Assembly: GCF_003026105.1 (NCBI RefSeq)
Contig: NZ_PYNW01000008.1
Location: 62,001 to 126,000, forward strand
Source: Photobacterium sp. GB-56
Lineage (GTDB): Bacteria; Pseudomonadota; Gammaproteobacteria; Enterobacterales; Vibrionaceae
Direction of reading: 5' to 3'
DNA length: 64,000 nucleotides
Shown here in pieces: positions 7,043-15,314 of this stretch (the first letter of the stretch is position 1; every line of letters begins with the position of its first letter). A model generated the notes under the pieces. It did not search any database. It worked only from the letters and a program-made list of their open reading frames with translations, and had not been told where the DNA came from. A program made the position numbers and the translations under genes.

Positions 7043-9007
7043 ATGCTGAGAATTAAACCAGCAAATAAAGTCGCTTCAATTGCTTTATACCTATCAGCTG
7101 CAATAGGGCTATTTGCTACCCATGTTTCTGCTAAAGAAATCTCTTTTGAGCTTGGTGTTACGAAAGTCACTAATGGCGATATTGTCTCTTTTAAAGGGGA
7201 ATGTTACACCGCAAAAAATAACCCGGGAACGTGGGAAGCACCAAAATCAGGTTCATGGTTTTGGGTGCCGGTAATCTGCTCAAGTGATACCGTTGAACCG
7301 CCTGTCGCGCCTCCTGTTGTAGAACTTCCTGTTACTGAGCCACCCGTCATAGACCCAGAGCCACCAACAACAGACATACCTTCTGATATTACCACTTTTG
7401 TGTTAGGTGAAACTCGTGTAGCTAATGGTGATATTGTTTCTTATCAACGACAGTGTTTTATTGCTCAAAATAACCCTGGGGTATGGGAAGCACCAAAAGC
7501 CAGTTCATGGTTCTGGGCTCAAACAAGTTGTGGCACTGTTGAGCCACCAATTACTTGTGAGTTACCTGAAGTATTAATTGAAAATCAATGTGTGATACCG
7601 CCTGTTGAATGTCCTGATGGCAGCAACGCAGCAACGGTAGATGAGTGTCCAGTTGCTCCGCCTGTGGTGTGTTCTGATGGAAATTCTGCTGATTCTGTTG
7701 AGTTTTGTCCGCCAGAAAAAGTGGTCTGTGAAGATGGTAGCCAAGTTGATGATATTGCACAGTGCCCAGTCATACCTGTGACGTGTCCTGATGGAACAAC
7801 TGCAACTAAGGTTGAAGATTGCCCGGCTATTGATGTACCAACAACCATGACAGTAACCTCTGATGGTAACGGAGGATACTTAATTCCACGTGCTGAGTTT
7901 ATTGCAATTGAACAAAGCCTAACCAGTGGTGAGTTATTCGATCGGGTACGTTCAGATACTGTAACGTTAGATAATGTATCAGTAGAAGCGGTATTACCAT
8001 TACGTGCAGCGAATCCTGAAAACGTAAAACGAGCAGAGTCGATTGTAAATGAAGCATTATGGGAGTTCTTGTTCCCGATCCGCAATCAAGCTTATACCTA
8101 TAATCGTTTCCTTCAAGCGATTGCAAAATTCCCTGCGTTTTGCCGTACCTATAATGATGGTCGAGACTCTTTAGTGATCTGTAAGCGTTCACTTGCCACT
8201 ATGTTTGCTCATTTTGTACAAGAAACGGGGGCTCATGCGCCAAACTGGGAAGGAGCATTAGGTAATCCTGAGTGGCGTCAAGGTTTGTATTATGTGCGTG
8301 AAATTAACAAGTCAGAAAGTGATACCACAGGCCCTTACAATAAATGTACTGGGTGGGCTGGTGATCGCTGGCCTTGTGCAAATAAGAGTTACTTTGGACG
8401 TGGGGCAAAACAGTTAAGTTGGAACTATAACTACGGACCTTTCTCTGAGGCTATGTTTGACGACAAAATGGTGCTGTTAGAAAAACCAGAGCTGGTGGCT
8501 GATACATGGTTAAATCTTGCGTCTGCAGTTTTCTTTTATGTCTATCCACAACCACCAAAGCCGAGTATGTTACATGTTATTGATGGTACGTGGCAGCCAA
8601 ATGCAGCAGACAAAGCCAACGGTATTGAGCATGGCTTTGGCGCCACGATTCAAATCATTAACGGTGCCTTTGAATGTACGAAAGGATCGACAACACCACA
8701 AGCTAAAGCGCGTATTGCTTATTATAAAGAAATCACTAATTACTTAAAACTTGATATCTCAGGCGAGAAGTTAGATTGCGCTGATATGAAACCGTTTAAT
8801 ACGAGCGGTGCAGGAGCACTAGAAGTGTACTGGGACAAAGATTGGAGCTGGGATGCGAATACTCCAAGTAATGCTAGTTTCAAATGTAAGTTAGTGGGTT
8901 ATCAAACCGCTTACAGTGCATGGAATGCTGGCGATTACGAGCTGTGTGTTGAAGATAATTTCAATGTACAGGCAACGGGCGTGAATGGTGACATTATTCC
9001 TAATTAA
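7043..9007 (+). CDS. Secreted GH19 chitinase with two CBM5-like modules and a Cys-repeat linker
   Basis: An endochitinase-type enzyme, 654 residues, exported by a signal peptide ending VSA (residue 30). Two chitin-binding-like modules at about 34-80 and 117-163 share GDIVS, NNPG-WEAPK and SWFW. A Pro-rich spacer separates them. Residues about 186-261 hold four repeats of the form C-x-D-G ... C-P. The GH19 catalytic domain follows (about 333-620): FAHFVQETGAH supplies the likely proton donor Glu394, Glu420 is a candidate second acid, and FGRGAKQLSWNYNYG is the family signature. ATG lies behind AAGGATGA. The gene is monocistronic with a terminator. It should work with the LPMO at 1852-3240 on chitin, an inference from shared substrate. 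Confidence 0.93.
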   Translation: MLRIKPANKVASIALYLSAAIGLFATHVSAKEISFELGVTKVTNGDIVSFKGECYTAKNNPGTWEAPKSGSWFWVPVICSSDTVEPPVAPPVVELPVTEPPVIDPEPPTTDIPSDITTFVLGETRVANGDIVSYQRQCFIAQNNPGVWEAPKASSWFWAQTSCGTVEPPITCELPEVLIENQCVIPPVECPDGSNAATVDECPVAPPVVCSDGNSADSVEFCPPEKVVCEDGSQVDDIAQCPVIPVTCPDGTTATKVEDCPAIDVPTTMTVTSDGNGGYLIPRAEFIAIEQSLTSGELFDRVRSDTVTLDNVSVEAVLPLRAANPENVKRAESIVNEALWEFLFPIRNQAYTYNRFLQAIAKFPAFCRTYNDGRDSLVICKRSLATMFAHFVQETGAHAPNWEGALGNPEWRQGLYYVREINKSESDTTGPYNKCTGWAGDRWPCANKSYFGRGAKQLSWNYNYGPFSEAMFDDKMVLLEKPELVADTWLNLASAVFFYVYPQPPKPSMLHVIDGTWQPNAADKANGIEHGFGATIQIINGAFECTKGSTTPQAKARIAYYKEITNYLKLDISGEKLDCADMKPFNTSGAGALEVYWDKDWSWDANTPSNASFKCKLVGYQTAYSAWNAGDYELCVEDNFNVQATGVNGDIIPN

Positions 9008-9028
9008 TTAGGATCCAAAAGTAAATAA

Positions 9029-9071
9029 CAAAGCCCACAGTGATGATGAATTTCAGCTGTGGGCTTTTTCT
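9029..9071 (+). terminator. Terminator between GH19 and corA
   Basis: AGCCCACAG (9032-9040) pairs with CTGTGGGCT (9057-9065), followed by TTTTCTTT. It lies between the two convergent genes and may serve both. Confidence 0.85.
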
Positions 9072-9102
9072 TTATAGCAAGACGACGCTATAAAAAGGGA
9101 TA

Positions 9103-10053
9103 TTATAACCAGCCTTTACGTTTAAAGTAGAGGTAAGGTGCAAAACCTGCCAGTAGCATGAGCAATAGCGCATAAGGATAACCGAGCTCCCAATGAAGTT
9201 CAGGCATAAACTTAAAGTTCATACCATAGCTAGATGCAACTAATGTTGGCGGAAGAAATATTACCGATACCACCGAAAATATTTTAATAATTCGGTTTTG
9301 CTCAATATTAATGAAACCCATAGCCGCATCCATCAGGAAGTTAACCTTTTGGAATAAAGATTCATTGTAGGGCAATAGAGATTCAATATCGCGTAATACT
9401 TCGCGTGCTTGCTCTAACTCACTTGCAGGTAAACGCGCTTTTCTTACTAAAAAGCTTAGTGCGCGCTGAGTATCCATAAGACATAAACGAATCTTCCATC
9501 CTGCATCTTCTTGCTCTGCAAGACTAGATAAGGCTTTGTCAAAATGCTCGCCCGGTTTACCACCTAAAATGACCTTACCAATTGACTCTAACGCGCTGTA
9601 AATGTCTTCAATAACATCAGCCAGTTGCTCAATTTTTGTTTCAAATAGATCTAACAGCAACTCATAAGCACTACCTTGTTGTAAATGTTGAGTACGTGCT
9701 CGCATTCGGTAAAGACGAAATGCAGGTAATTCACGCTCACGTAAGGTAAATAAGCGACCATCACGGATGGTAAAAGCCACTGTTGAGTTAGTGGCATAAT
9801 CTTCAGCATCCTCATAATAGAAGAAAGAGTGAATATGAAGACCGTCTTCATCTTCAAAAAAGCGCGCACTAGCCTCAATATCTTCTAGTTCAGGGCGAGT
9901 TGCTAACTCTTGACCTAGTTCTATTTGAACGCGATCTCGTTCTTCTTCATTGGGTTCGATAAGATCAACCCATAATGCTGATGAGATTGGATCTTTATCT
10001 TCTAAATTCAAACGTTGTAAACGGAAATCGTTCAATTTAAATGCGTTTAGCAT
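9103..10053 (-). CDS. corA: CorA magnesium/cobalt channel
   Basis: A pentameric inner-membrane Mg2+ channel (also Co2+, Ni2+), 316 residues, the usual CorA length. Residues 1 to about 255 form the acidic cytoplasmic funnel and the long stalk helix. The first membrane helix (about 256-276) ends in the invariant pore motif YGMNF at 276-280, followed by the short periplasmic loop [11 protein letters not shown] and the second membrane helix. The C-terminus is basic (YFKRKGWL), as is typical. The start is supported by GGAGAT eight bases upstream. An unusually long hairpin-rich sequence precedes the gene, which could make its expression respond to metal or another signal at the RNA level; that is inferred. 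Confidence 0.97.
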   Translation of the reverse strand: MLNAFKLNDFRLQRLNLEDKDPISSALWVDLIEPNEEERDRVQIELGQELATRPELEDIEASARFFEDEDGLHIHSFFYYEDAEDYATNSTVAFTIRDGRLFTLRERELPAFRLYRMRARTQHLQQGSAYELLLDLFETKIEQLADVIEDIYSALESIGKVILGGKPGEHFDKALSSLAEQEDAGWKIRLCLMDTQRALSFLVRKARLPASELEQAREVLRDIESLLPYNESLFQKVNFLMDAAMGFINIEQNRIIKIFSVVSVIFLPPTLVASSYGMNFKFMPELHWELGYPYALLLMLLAGFAPYLYFKRKGWL

Positions 10054-10523
10054 GTTTATATCTCCGCGAATGGTGATGATATTAACAACACATTAAAACA
10101 CAATTTGAAGCAAGATAAACAGAGCTTCTACCAATACAAACTGGTGGAATAAGATTTAAACAAAAGCAACGAACAATAGGGCTGCGTATGCTGACAGTTA
10201 AACGTTGTCAACTCACACGCAAAAGCAGGGGAGGACAGATTAACGAGGAAAAATATTATTCCAGTATCGACTGGGAGTGTTCAAAGTGGTGTCCTCTCAA
10301 ATGATGGTGTGCGCATGTTACGCTTGAGCTCATAGAACATCAACTAGCGCTATTGCAACATTAGATTTGCGCTAAGATAAGTTAGGTAAATGGCTCATTC
10401 AGCGTTGATTCAGGAAAGTTATTGTGAGCAGATAGCTGCTCGGACGGTTGTGGTTGTGTTATTTAGAGAGGCGTCTTCTCTACTAACGCGAGGAGTATTA
10501 ATGAGTAACTATGGGAAAGAATA
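10054..10523 (-). promoter_or_regulatory. Hairpin-rich leader candidate upstream of corA
   Basis: This 470-base stretch has no gene but contains at least six perfect short hairpins: TGACA/TGTCA (10192-10210), CCAG/CTGG (10261-10274) inside GAGGACA/TGTCCTC (10231-10296), TAGCGC/GCGCTA (10345-10374), GAGCAG/CTGCTC (10426-10441) and TAGAGA/TCTCTA (10464-10482). This density is unusual compared with other gaps in the window. The position suggests a long 5' untranslated RNA of corA, possibly a metal-responsive leader, but a free-standing small RNA on either strand is also possible. It does not match riboswitch cores I can recall. On the plus strand a 7-codon ORF (MSNYGKE) with GAGGAG sits at 10501-10524. 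Confidence 0.45.
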
Positions 10524-10564
10524 AAGCCTTCTTCAAACACGGAAGTCGCGAAGAAAAAGGCTAT
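10524..10564 (-). terminator. Terminator of guaC
   Basis: On the minus strand AGCCTT/AAGGCT (10525-10530 with 10557-10562) plus CTTC/GAAG form a bulged stem, followed by TTTATTCTTT. It lies about 45 bases past the guaC stop codon. Confidence 0.55.
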
Positions 10565-10607
10565 ATCAAATTATGACTTTCTATTTTTTAAATATAAAAT
10601 CAATAAC

Positions 10608-11651
10608 TTACTCTTTACCGTAAACGTTGTTTTCTTGCTCTTGTACTCGAATAAATGTCGTACGCTTAGTTAGCTCTTTAAGCTGCGCAGCACCGACATA
10701 AGTACATGTTGAGCGGACACCACCCATAATATCTTGGATTGTATTTTCAACAGGGCCACGGTAAGGAAGCAGTACAGTTTTACCTTCTGCTGCACGGTAT
10801 TTCGCCACGCCACCTGAGTGCTTGTCCATTGCACTTTGGCTAGACATACCGTAGAACTTCATAAATGTTTTGCCATCTTGCTCGATAAGTTCGCCGCCGC
10901 TTTCATCGTGCGCCGCTAACATACCACCAAGCATAACGAAATCAGCACCGCCACCAAATGCTTTTGATACGTCGCCAGCACATGAACAACCACCGTCACC
11001 AATGATACGGCCACCTAGGCCGTGCGCAGCATCTGCACACTCAATAATAGCGGATAGTTGAGGGTAGCCGACACCCGTTTTCACACGTGTTGTACATACT
11101 GAACCTGGGCCAATACCCACTTTAACAATATCAGCACCTGCAAGAATCAGTTCCTCAACCATATCACCTGTTACAACGTTACCAGCACTGATCACTTTAT
11201 CTGGGAATGCCGCACGTACTTTTTCAACATACTCAACAAGGTGTTCAGAGTAACCATTAGCAATATCAATACAAATGAAGATTAAATCATCTGTCATAGC
11301 CATGATGTCTTTGGTTTTTTGGAAATCAGCGTCAGAAGTGCCAGTAGAAACCATGGCATTATTCAGAACAGATGCGTCGTTGCTGTTAATAAAGTCAGCC
11401 CATTGTTCTACCGTATAGTGTTTATGAACTGCTGTCATCACATTGTGTTTTGATAAGGATTTAACCATTTCAAAGCTACCAACAGAGTCCATGTTTGCAG
11501 CAATAATGGGTACGCCAGACCATTGACGACCACTATGTTTGAATGTAAAATCGCGGGTTAATTCAACTTGAGAGCGACTTTTTAAGGTTGAACGTTTTGG
11601 ACGAAACAGTACATCTTTAAAGCCCAATTTCAAGTCTTGTTCGATACGCAT
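10608..11651 (-). CDS. guaC: GMP reductase
   Basis: NADPH-dependent reductive deamination of GMP to IMP and ammonia, the salvage step linking guanine to adenine nucleotides. 347 residues, matching the E. coli-type enzyme. The TIM-barrel signature [21 protein letters not shown] contains the catalytic Cys186 and Thr188. [29 protein letters not shown] is the phosphate-binding region. There is no CBS insert, which separates it from IMP dehydrogenase. AAGGAATAACC precedes the start. It is transcribed alone, from a promoter that lies directly before a terminator-like hairpin, suggesting attenuation. Confidence 0.97.
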   Translation of the reverse strand: MRIEQDLKLGFKDVLFRPKRSTLKSRSQVELTRDFTFKHSGRQWSGVPIIAANMDSVGSFEMVKSLSKHNVMTAVHKHYTVEQWADFINSNDASVLNNAMVSTGTSDADFQKTKDIMAMTDDLIFICIDIANGYSEHLVEYVEKVRAAFPDKVISAGNVVTGDMVEELILAGADIVKVGIGPGSVCTTRVKTGVGYPQLSAIIECADAAHGLGGRIIGDGGCSCAGDVSKAFGGGADFVMLGGMLAAHDESGGELIEQDGKTFMKFYGMSSQSAMDKHSGGVAKYRAAEGKTVLLPYRGPVENTIQDIMGGVRSTCTYVGAAQLKELTKRTTFIRVQEQENNVYGKE

Positions 11652-11732
11652 GGTTATTCCTTAAACTTATCTTATCGAATGCTGCTCAACGAAATCGTTA
11701 CTGGCAGGTAAACATTTTCGCCTAGTGAGCAG

Positions 11733-11772
11733 GCACAAAAAAACCGGAGCGTTGTCAGACGCTCCGGTTTTC
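11733..11772 (-). terminator. Terminator-like hairpin at the 5' end of the guaC transcript
   Basis: A 12-13 bp perfect stem, AAAACCGGAGCG with CGCTCCGGTTTT (11740-11751 and 11760-11771), is followed on the minus strand by seven T. It lies about 85 bases before the guaC start codon and 5 bases after the TATAAT. It either ends a transcript coming from upstream or attenuates guaC itself. Confidence 0.75.
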
Positions 11773-11775
11773 AAC

Positions 11776-11803
11776 ATTATAGGAAGCAAATTTTCAAAAA
11801 CAA
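11776..11803 (-). promoter_or_regulatory. guaC promoter
   Basis: On the minus strand TTGTTT (11803-11798) and a perfect TATAAT (11781-11776) are 16 bases apart, a good sigma-70 promoter. Transcription would start near 11769, just inside the following hairpin. Confidence 0.6.
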
Positions 11804-12058
11804 GCCTACAAATGTAAATAAATGTGTATTTGTGACGATAAATGAAGATAAAACTAGCCTGATTTACTATCAAAGTAATACTTTTTATAAACTTTTCGCT
11901 TCCATTCTTGGTAAATCCTTGCATAATTTCCTGCGTAGTTTGTACTGATAAAAATAAAATTTGAAATAATTCGTATCTTTAAAATGAGAAGCTATTCTTA
12001 AAAGGTGGCCAGTTTGTAAAGCTATCTTTTTCTACGAAGGGTTGTGGGAAGGTTTAAT

Positions 12059-12415
12059 TTGTTGAAGAAAAGAAAGGTAAGGAAAATTTTTCCTCTCGAT
12101 TTTTACGGGGAAGATGGAAGTTGGCGTTTCATCATTCGGGCAGAGCAGCCTGAAGAGATCATTGATGCAATGTATTGGCGTGCTTATATTTCTTGTCATC
12201 GTAAAGATTTTGATTTGTTGCATATGGCGTGCGATAAATTTAACTACAAATATAACTACTCATCATCTGATTCTTCTGAAATACACTATGGTTTAGGCGG
12301 AACACCGTTGCGTGTCAATATGATGGGGCCTATCGTGTTGATGGCGACAATCCGAGATAAAGTGATTAACGTTACAGCCGATAGCACGGATATAACTGCA
12401 CAAGCTGTCGCTTAA
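12059..12415 (+). CDS. Small protein of unknown function
   Basis: About 118 residues, not recognised. It starts with a basic patch (LLKKRKVRKIF), then FYGEDGSWRFIIRAEQPEEIIDAMYWRAYISCHRKDFD, and ends with a mixed beta region. There is no signal peptide or membrane segment. The start is uncertain because no ATG is available: TTG at 12059 or 12062 follows GGGAAGG with good spacing, while GTG at 12044 follows GAAGG too closely. The gene sits alone between guaC and an AraC regulator, with a strong terminator shared with that convergent gene. The frame is long and the composition is normal, so it is probably real. Confidence 0.65.
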   Translation: MLKKRKVRKIFPLDFYGEDGSWRFIIRAEQPEEIIDAMYWRAYISCHRKDFDLLHMACDKFNYKYNYSSSDSSEIHYGLGGTPLRVNMMGPIVLMATIRDKVINVTADSTDITAQAVA

Positions 12416-12432
12416 ATTAATGATTAAAATTG

Positions 12433-12471
12433 AAAAAAGCGTTAAATAACTGAGTTATTTAACGCTTTTTT
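12433..12471. terminator. Bidirectional terminator
   Basis: A perfect 17-bp stem, AAAAAGCGTTAAATAAC with its complement (12434-12450 and 12454-12470), loop TGA. A and T tracts on both sides serve the convergent genes. Confidence 0.9.
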
Positions 12472-12482
12472 GTATCTGCTAT

Positions 12483-13496
12483 TTATGATTTTTGTTTTTC
12501 TAGTAAACGCTGCTGATATTGTATTGGCGTTACCCCTCGATTTCTTTGAAAGGCTTTGTTAAAGCTTTGGACATTTTTATAACTTAAATTCGCCGCGATC
12601 TCTGTTATTGGCAGCCCGCGTTGCATGTACTTTATTGCAATGTTACATAATACATAGTTAGTGGTATCGGTGAATGTCCAGCCAAAGCGGTGCAATCGTC
12701 GTTGCAGCTGTTGCTTTGATAAGTCTAAACGTTGTGCAATAAAATCGAGATTAGGGTACTGGTAGTAGCGTGAATAATTGATCAACTCAAACATTAATTT
12801 TGCGGTATCAGTCGGTTGTGGCATGTTTAAAAAATCATCAAGTTGTAAATTTGACATTAACATGGGTTTTTTAAATTTAAGCACACGATTATCGACATGC
12901 TCTAATACTGACATAGGCAGCCAAACTTGGGTTGAATGTGCGTTCCAGCGAATAGGGCATTGAAAATAATCATTGATAGCTGAGTTGTGGGTTTCAGTGG
13001 TATTTAGTTGGATCTTTAATGGAGTGAAGTCGTCACCCAAATACTCACGAATTGTTTGAACAAATAAGATAGCTACCCGCAAATTATCATGCAGCCCTCC
13101 TCGTCCTTTAGAGTAAGGGTTGTGATAAGTCCATTTTAAGATATTGCCCGAGAGTTCGCTGTGGTATGACGCACCACTTTGCAAGCATGATAAGCCATAG
13201 TTGATTCGTCTCAGTGCTAATGGCAAATCGGGGCAACTTAAATACCATTCTCCTAATCCTCCCATTTGTTCAAATGTTATCTCTTTAGCCAGCTTTACCA
13301 TATAAGCGGAGTCATCGGTGAGTTGTTCTATACGTTCTAACCAAGCCAAATAATCATTAAAAGGGAGCAGCGACATGCTTTCTTTTAGCAATAAATCTGG
13401 CACTTCAAGGTGGCTGAATGAAAGGTCGTAATGCTTTATGAGTGCACTATTGAGAGGCTTGATAAATAAGGTTCTTATAAAAGCAATATCTAACAT
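12483..13496 (-). CDS. AraC-family transcriptional regulator
   Basis: 337 residues. The N-terminal 200 or so resemble the arabinose-binding-like ligand domain of the OruR/ArgR-type AraC group (FEQMGGLGEWYLSCPDLPLALRRI and a central beta region). The C-terminal 100 residues contain the two helix-turn-helix motifs: FIAQRLDLSKQQLQRRLHRFGWTF, then ITEIAANLSYKNVQSFNKAFQRNRGVTP, the AraC signature. It is divergent from the yibI-yibH pair across 170 bases, so it may control them; that is inferred from position only. The effector is unknown. Confidence 0.93.
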   Translation of the reverse strand: MLDIAFIRTLFIKPLNSALIKHYDLSFSHLEVPDLLLKESMSLLPFNDYLAWLERIEQLTDDSAYMVKLAKEITFEQMGGLGEWYLSCPDLPLALRRINYGLSCLQSGASYHSELSGNILKWTYHNPYSKGRGGLHDNLRVAILFVQTIREYLGDDFTPLKIQLNTTETHNSAINDYFQCPIRWNAHSTQVWLPMSVLEHVDNRVLKFKKPMLMSNLQLDDFLNMPQPTDTAKLMFELINYSRYYQYPNLDFIAQRLDLSKQQLQRRLHRFGWTFTDTTNYVLCNIAIKYMQRGLPITEIAANLSYKNVQSFNKAFQRNRGVTPIQYQQRLLEKQKS

Positions 13497-13666
13497 GTTA
13501 GCAGACCGATAAAAAGCATGTAATGGATAGAATATATCAAATAGTAGTAATAAATGATGTTTTCAGTCCGTTTTTATTTCTCGATACACAAAATTATTCA
13601 CAATGAACTCAATTAATAACGCTAATCCGTTAAATAAGAATAATGACTAAATGACCGGAGAATTTA

Positions 13667-14038
13667 ATGAGTTTATTTAGTATGCCTTTCACTGGCACGA
13701 ACATAGATACGGTATTACATATTGTTGCAGGTGTTGTCTTGATTGGCACGATTGCAGCTATTGGCATTGGTTTTTGGAAACTACATGAATTACCGATTCA
13801 TAAAGCATCAAGTAGTCAACATCACCAAATAGGATTAATTACAGCATTAACCTGGATAGGCTTTATCTGGCATTGGGTATGGGTTCTTGCCGTGATTATT
13901 GCGTTCGTTGATGGAGAGCAAGCACTGAAGCGATTACGTGATATCTGGCATGGCGATAGTCCTAATACAAAAACCAATAGTGTAGATAATGATTCATCTT
14001 TAGCGCCACCAACAAAAGAGGAGCAGACGAATGCTTGA
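13667..14038 (+). CDS. yibI: DUF3302 inner-membrane protein (YibI-like)
   Basis: 123 residues with two membrane segments (about 15-38 and 58-80) and a polar C-terminal tail. Sequence blocks HELPIHKASSSQHHQIGLI and FIWHWVWVLAVIIAF match the small DUF3302 protein that accompanies YibH-type membrane-fusion proteins in E. coli. It overlaps the next gene by 8 bases, indicating translational coupling and a shared complex. Function is not established. The start has GGAGAAT seven bases upstream. Confidence 0.88.
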   Translation: MSLFSMPFTGTNIDTVLHIVAGVVLIGTIAAIGIGFWKLHELPIHKASSSQHHQIGLITALTWIGFIWHWVWVLAVIIAFVDGEQALKRLRDIWHGDSPNTKTNSVDNDSSLAPPTKEEQTNA

Positions 14039-15254
14039 AGGTTTAGCAGTATGGGCGCTATTTATTTATCTGCTTCGTCTGGTGGGTATGCCATGGAATA
14101 AGTTTACTAAGGCTTTTGCGTATATTGGCGGTGGTAGTTGGCTAGTGTTTGTATGGTACGGGTTAATTACGTTCGCACCGATGGATTTATCTGGAGGCTC
14201 ACTAGTACAGTCACCCCATATTCAGTTAAGGCCTGCAGCAACAACAATTAATGGCCATGTTAAGGCTATTCACGTTACACCAAATAGTCAGGTGAAAGAA
14301 GGGGATTTAGTGTATGAGCTTGATACGGAACCCTATCGCATTGCGCTTAATAAAGCCCAAGCAAGTTTAGCATCAGCAGAAGTGGCTTTAGATATTGCTA
14401 AAGAAGATGTTGATATGGCCCAAGCGAGTTATCACGCCGCAGATAAAGATATTGAGATCGCGCAAAACCAGCTTGTTGCCGCGAATGAAGATTATAAATT
14501 AAAACAAGCAATGCTGAATCGTTATATTAAGCAAAATAAAGTCGTACAACATACGATTACGCAAAGTAAATTAGATGAGCAACGGACAGCTGTAGAAGTT
14601 GCTAAGTCACAAAAGGTGATGCTTGCTTCACAAATTGAAAAAGCAAAAATATCAGTGAAGAAAGCGAAGTTGGCATTAGAAAAGTCACGTTTAGCCGTGA
14701 ATAGCCGTGAAGTTGATGTTGATACACAGCATGAAAATGTAGCAAAAGCACAATGGGATTTAGATCATACTAAAGTATATGCGCCTGCAGATGGTTATGT
14801 AACAAACTTTATTATGCGTGAAGGGCAGTTTGTCGGCTCTGTACCTCGTATGCAAATGTATACCGACGAAAAATACGTATTAATGCGAGTTAACCATCAG
14901 GCTATCCGTAATGTAAAAGTGGGACAACTGGCTGAATTTGCAACGGCAGTTTACCCTGGAAAGGTGTTTACCGCTGAAGTGGAAGGTATTGTTGAAGCGA
15001 CGGGTGAATCACAAGGTAACTTGATTGGTCGAGAAACCAATGTGCGTCAAACAACGGGGGCGAATATGGCAAATAAACATCACTTCGTCCGCCTGAAAGT
15101 ACTTGAAACGGAAGGTTATGATATTCCTGTCGGATCGGTCGGTATCGGTTGGATCAGCGCAGAAAAGCCGATTAGCTTCTTAGGTTTCTTAGATGTGGTA
15201 CGTGGGATCATCATTCGAATGAAGTCTCAGCTATTCTATGTGTGGTCAATGTAA
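14031..15254 (+). CDS. yibH: HlyD/EmrA-family membrane-fusion protein (YibH-like)
   Basis: 407 residues. It has two N-terminal membrane segments (about 3-20 and 28-50), then a beta-barrel/lipoyl half (RPAATTINGHVKAIHVTPNSQVKEGDLVYEL), a long alpha-helical hairpin (about 95-240), the second lipoyl half (VYAPADGYVTNFIMREGQFVG) and a beta-barrel end. Such periplasmic adaptors bridge inner-membrane transporters to outer-membrane channels, or act alone with DUF3302 partners in the YibHI/AaeA style. No transporter of the MFS or ABC type is encoded beside it, so its partner is elsewhere or is YibI. It is followed by a terminator. Confidence 0.92.
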   Translation: MLEGLAVWALFIYLLRLVGMPWNKFTKAFAYIGGGSWLVFVWYGLITFAPMDLSGGSLVQSPHIQLRPAATTINGHVKAIHVTPNSQVKEGDLVYELDTEPYRIALNKAQASLASAEVALDIAKEDVDMAQASYHAADKDIEIAQNQLVAANEDYKLKQAMLNRYIKQNKVVQHTITQSKLDEQRTAVEVAKSQKVMLASQIEKAKISVKKAKLALEKSRLAVNSREVDVDTQHENVAKAQWDLDHTKVYAPADGYVTNFIMREGQFVGSVPRMQMYTDEKYVLMRVNHQAIRNVKVGQLAEFATAVYPGKVFTAEVEGIVEATGESQGNLIGRETNVRQTTGANMANKHHFVRLKVLETEGYDIPVGSVGIGWISAEKPISFLGFLDVVRGIIIRMKSQLFYVWSM

Positions 15255-15273
15255 GTAATTACTTACAATATAC

Positions 15274-15314
15274 AATAAGCCAGCTCTCTTATTATAAAGA
15301 AGCTGGCTTTTTTA
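15274..15314. terminator. Bidirectional terminator
   Basis: AAGCCAGCT (15277-15285) and AGCTGGCTT (15301-15309), followed by a T run. It lies between yibH and the convergent antiporter gene. A 16-bp palindrome GTAAGTAATTACTTAC (15251-15266) overlaps the yibH stop. Confidence 0.85.

Larger units (their letters stand above)
11652..12043. other. Divergent intergenic region, guaC / small orphan gene
   Basis: This 392-base gap holds the guaC promoter and hairpin described separately. An open frame on the minus strand from 11924 overlaps that hairpin and its promoter, has an unlikely composition, and is not called. On the plus side, the approach to the 12059 gene is AT-rich without a clear promoter. 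Confidence 0.5.

Noticed and set aside
10501..10524. Seven-codon ORF MSNYGKE with GAGGAG on the plus strand, similar to the GuaC C-terminal NNVYGKE
   Set aside because: Too short to support as a gene; upstream in-frame stop and no further GuaC similarity, so the likeness is probably chance.
10464..10562. Plus-strand sequence with AGGCG, ATGAGTA, GGGAAAG and CGCGAAG blocks reminiscent of a lysine riboswitch
   Set aside because: The spacing between blocks does not fit, the P1 helix is not found, and no plus-strand lysine gene follows; the region also contains the guaC terminator.
11667..11924. 85-codon minus-strand frame upstream of guaC
   Set aside because: It runs through the guaC promoter and terminator hairpin and has no homology-like features.
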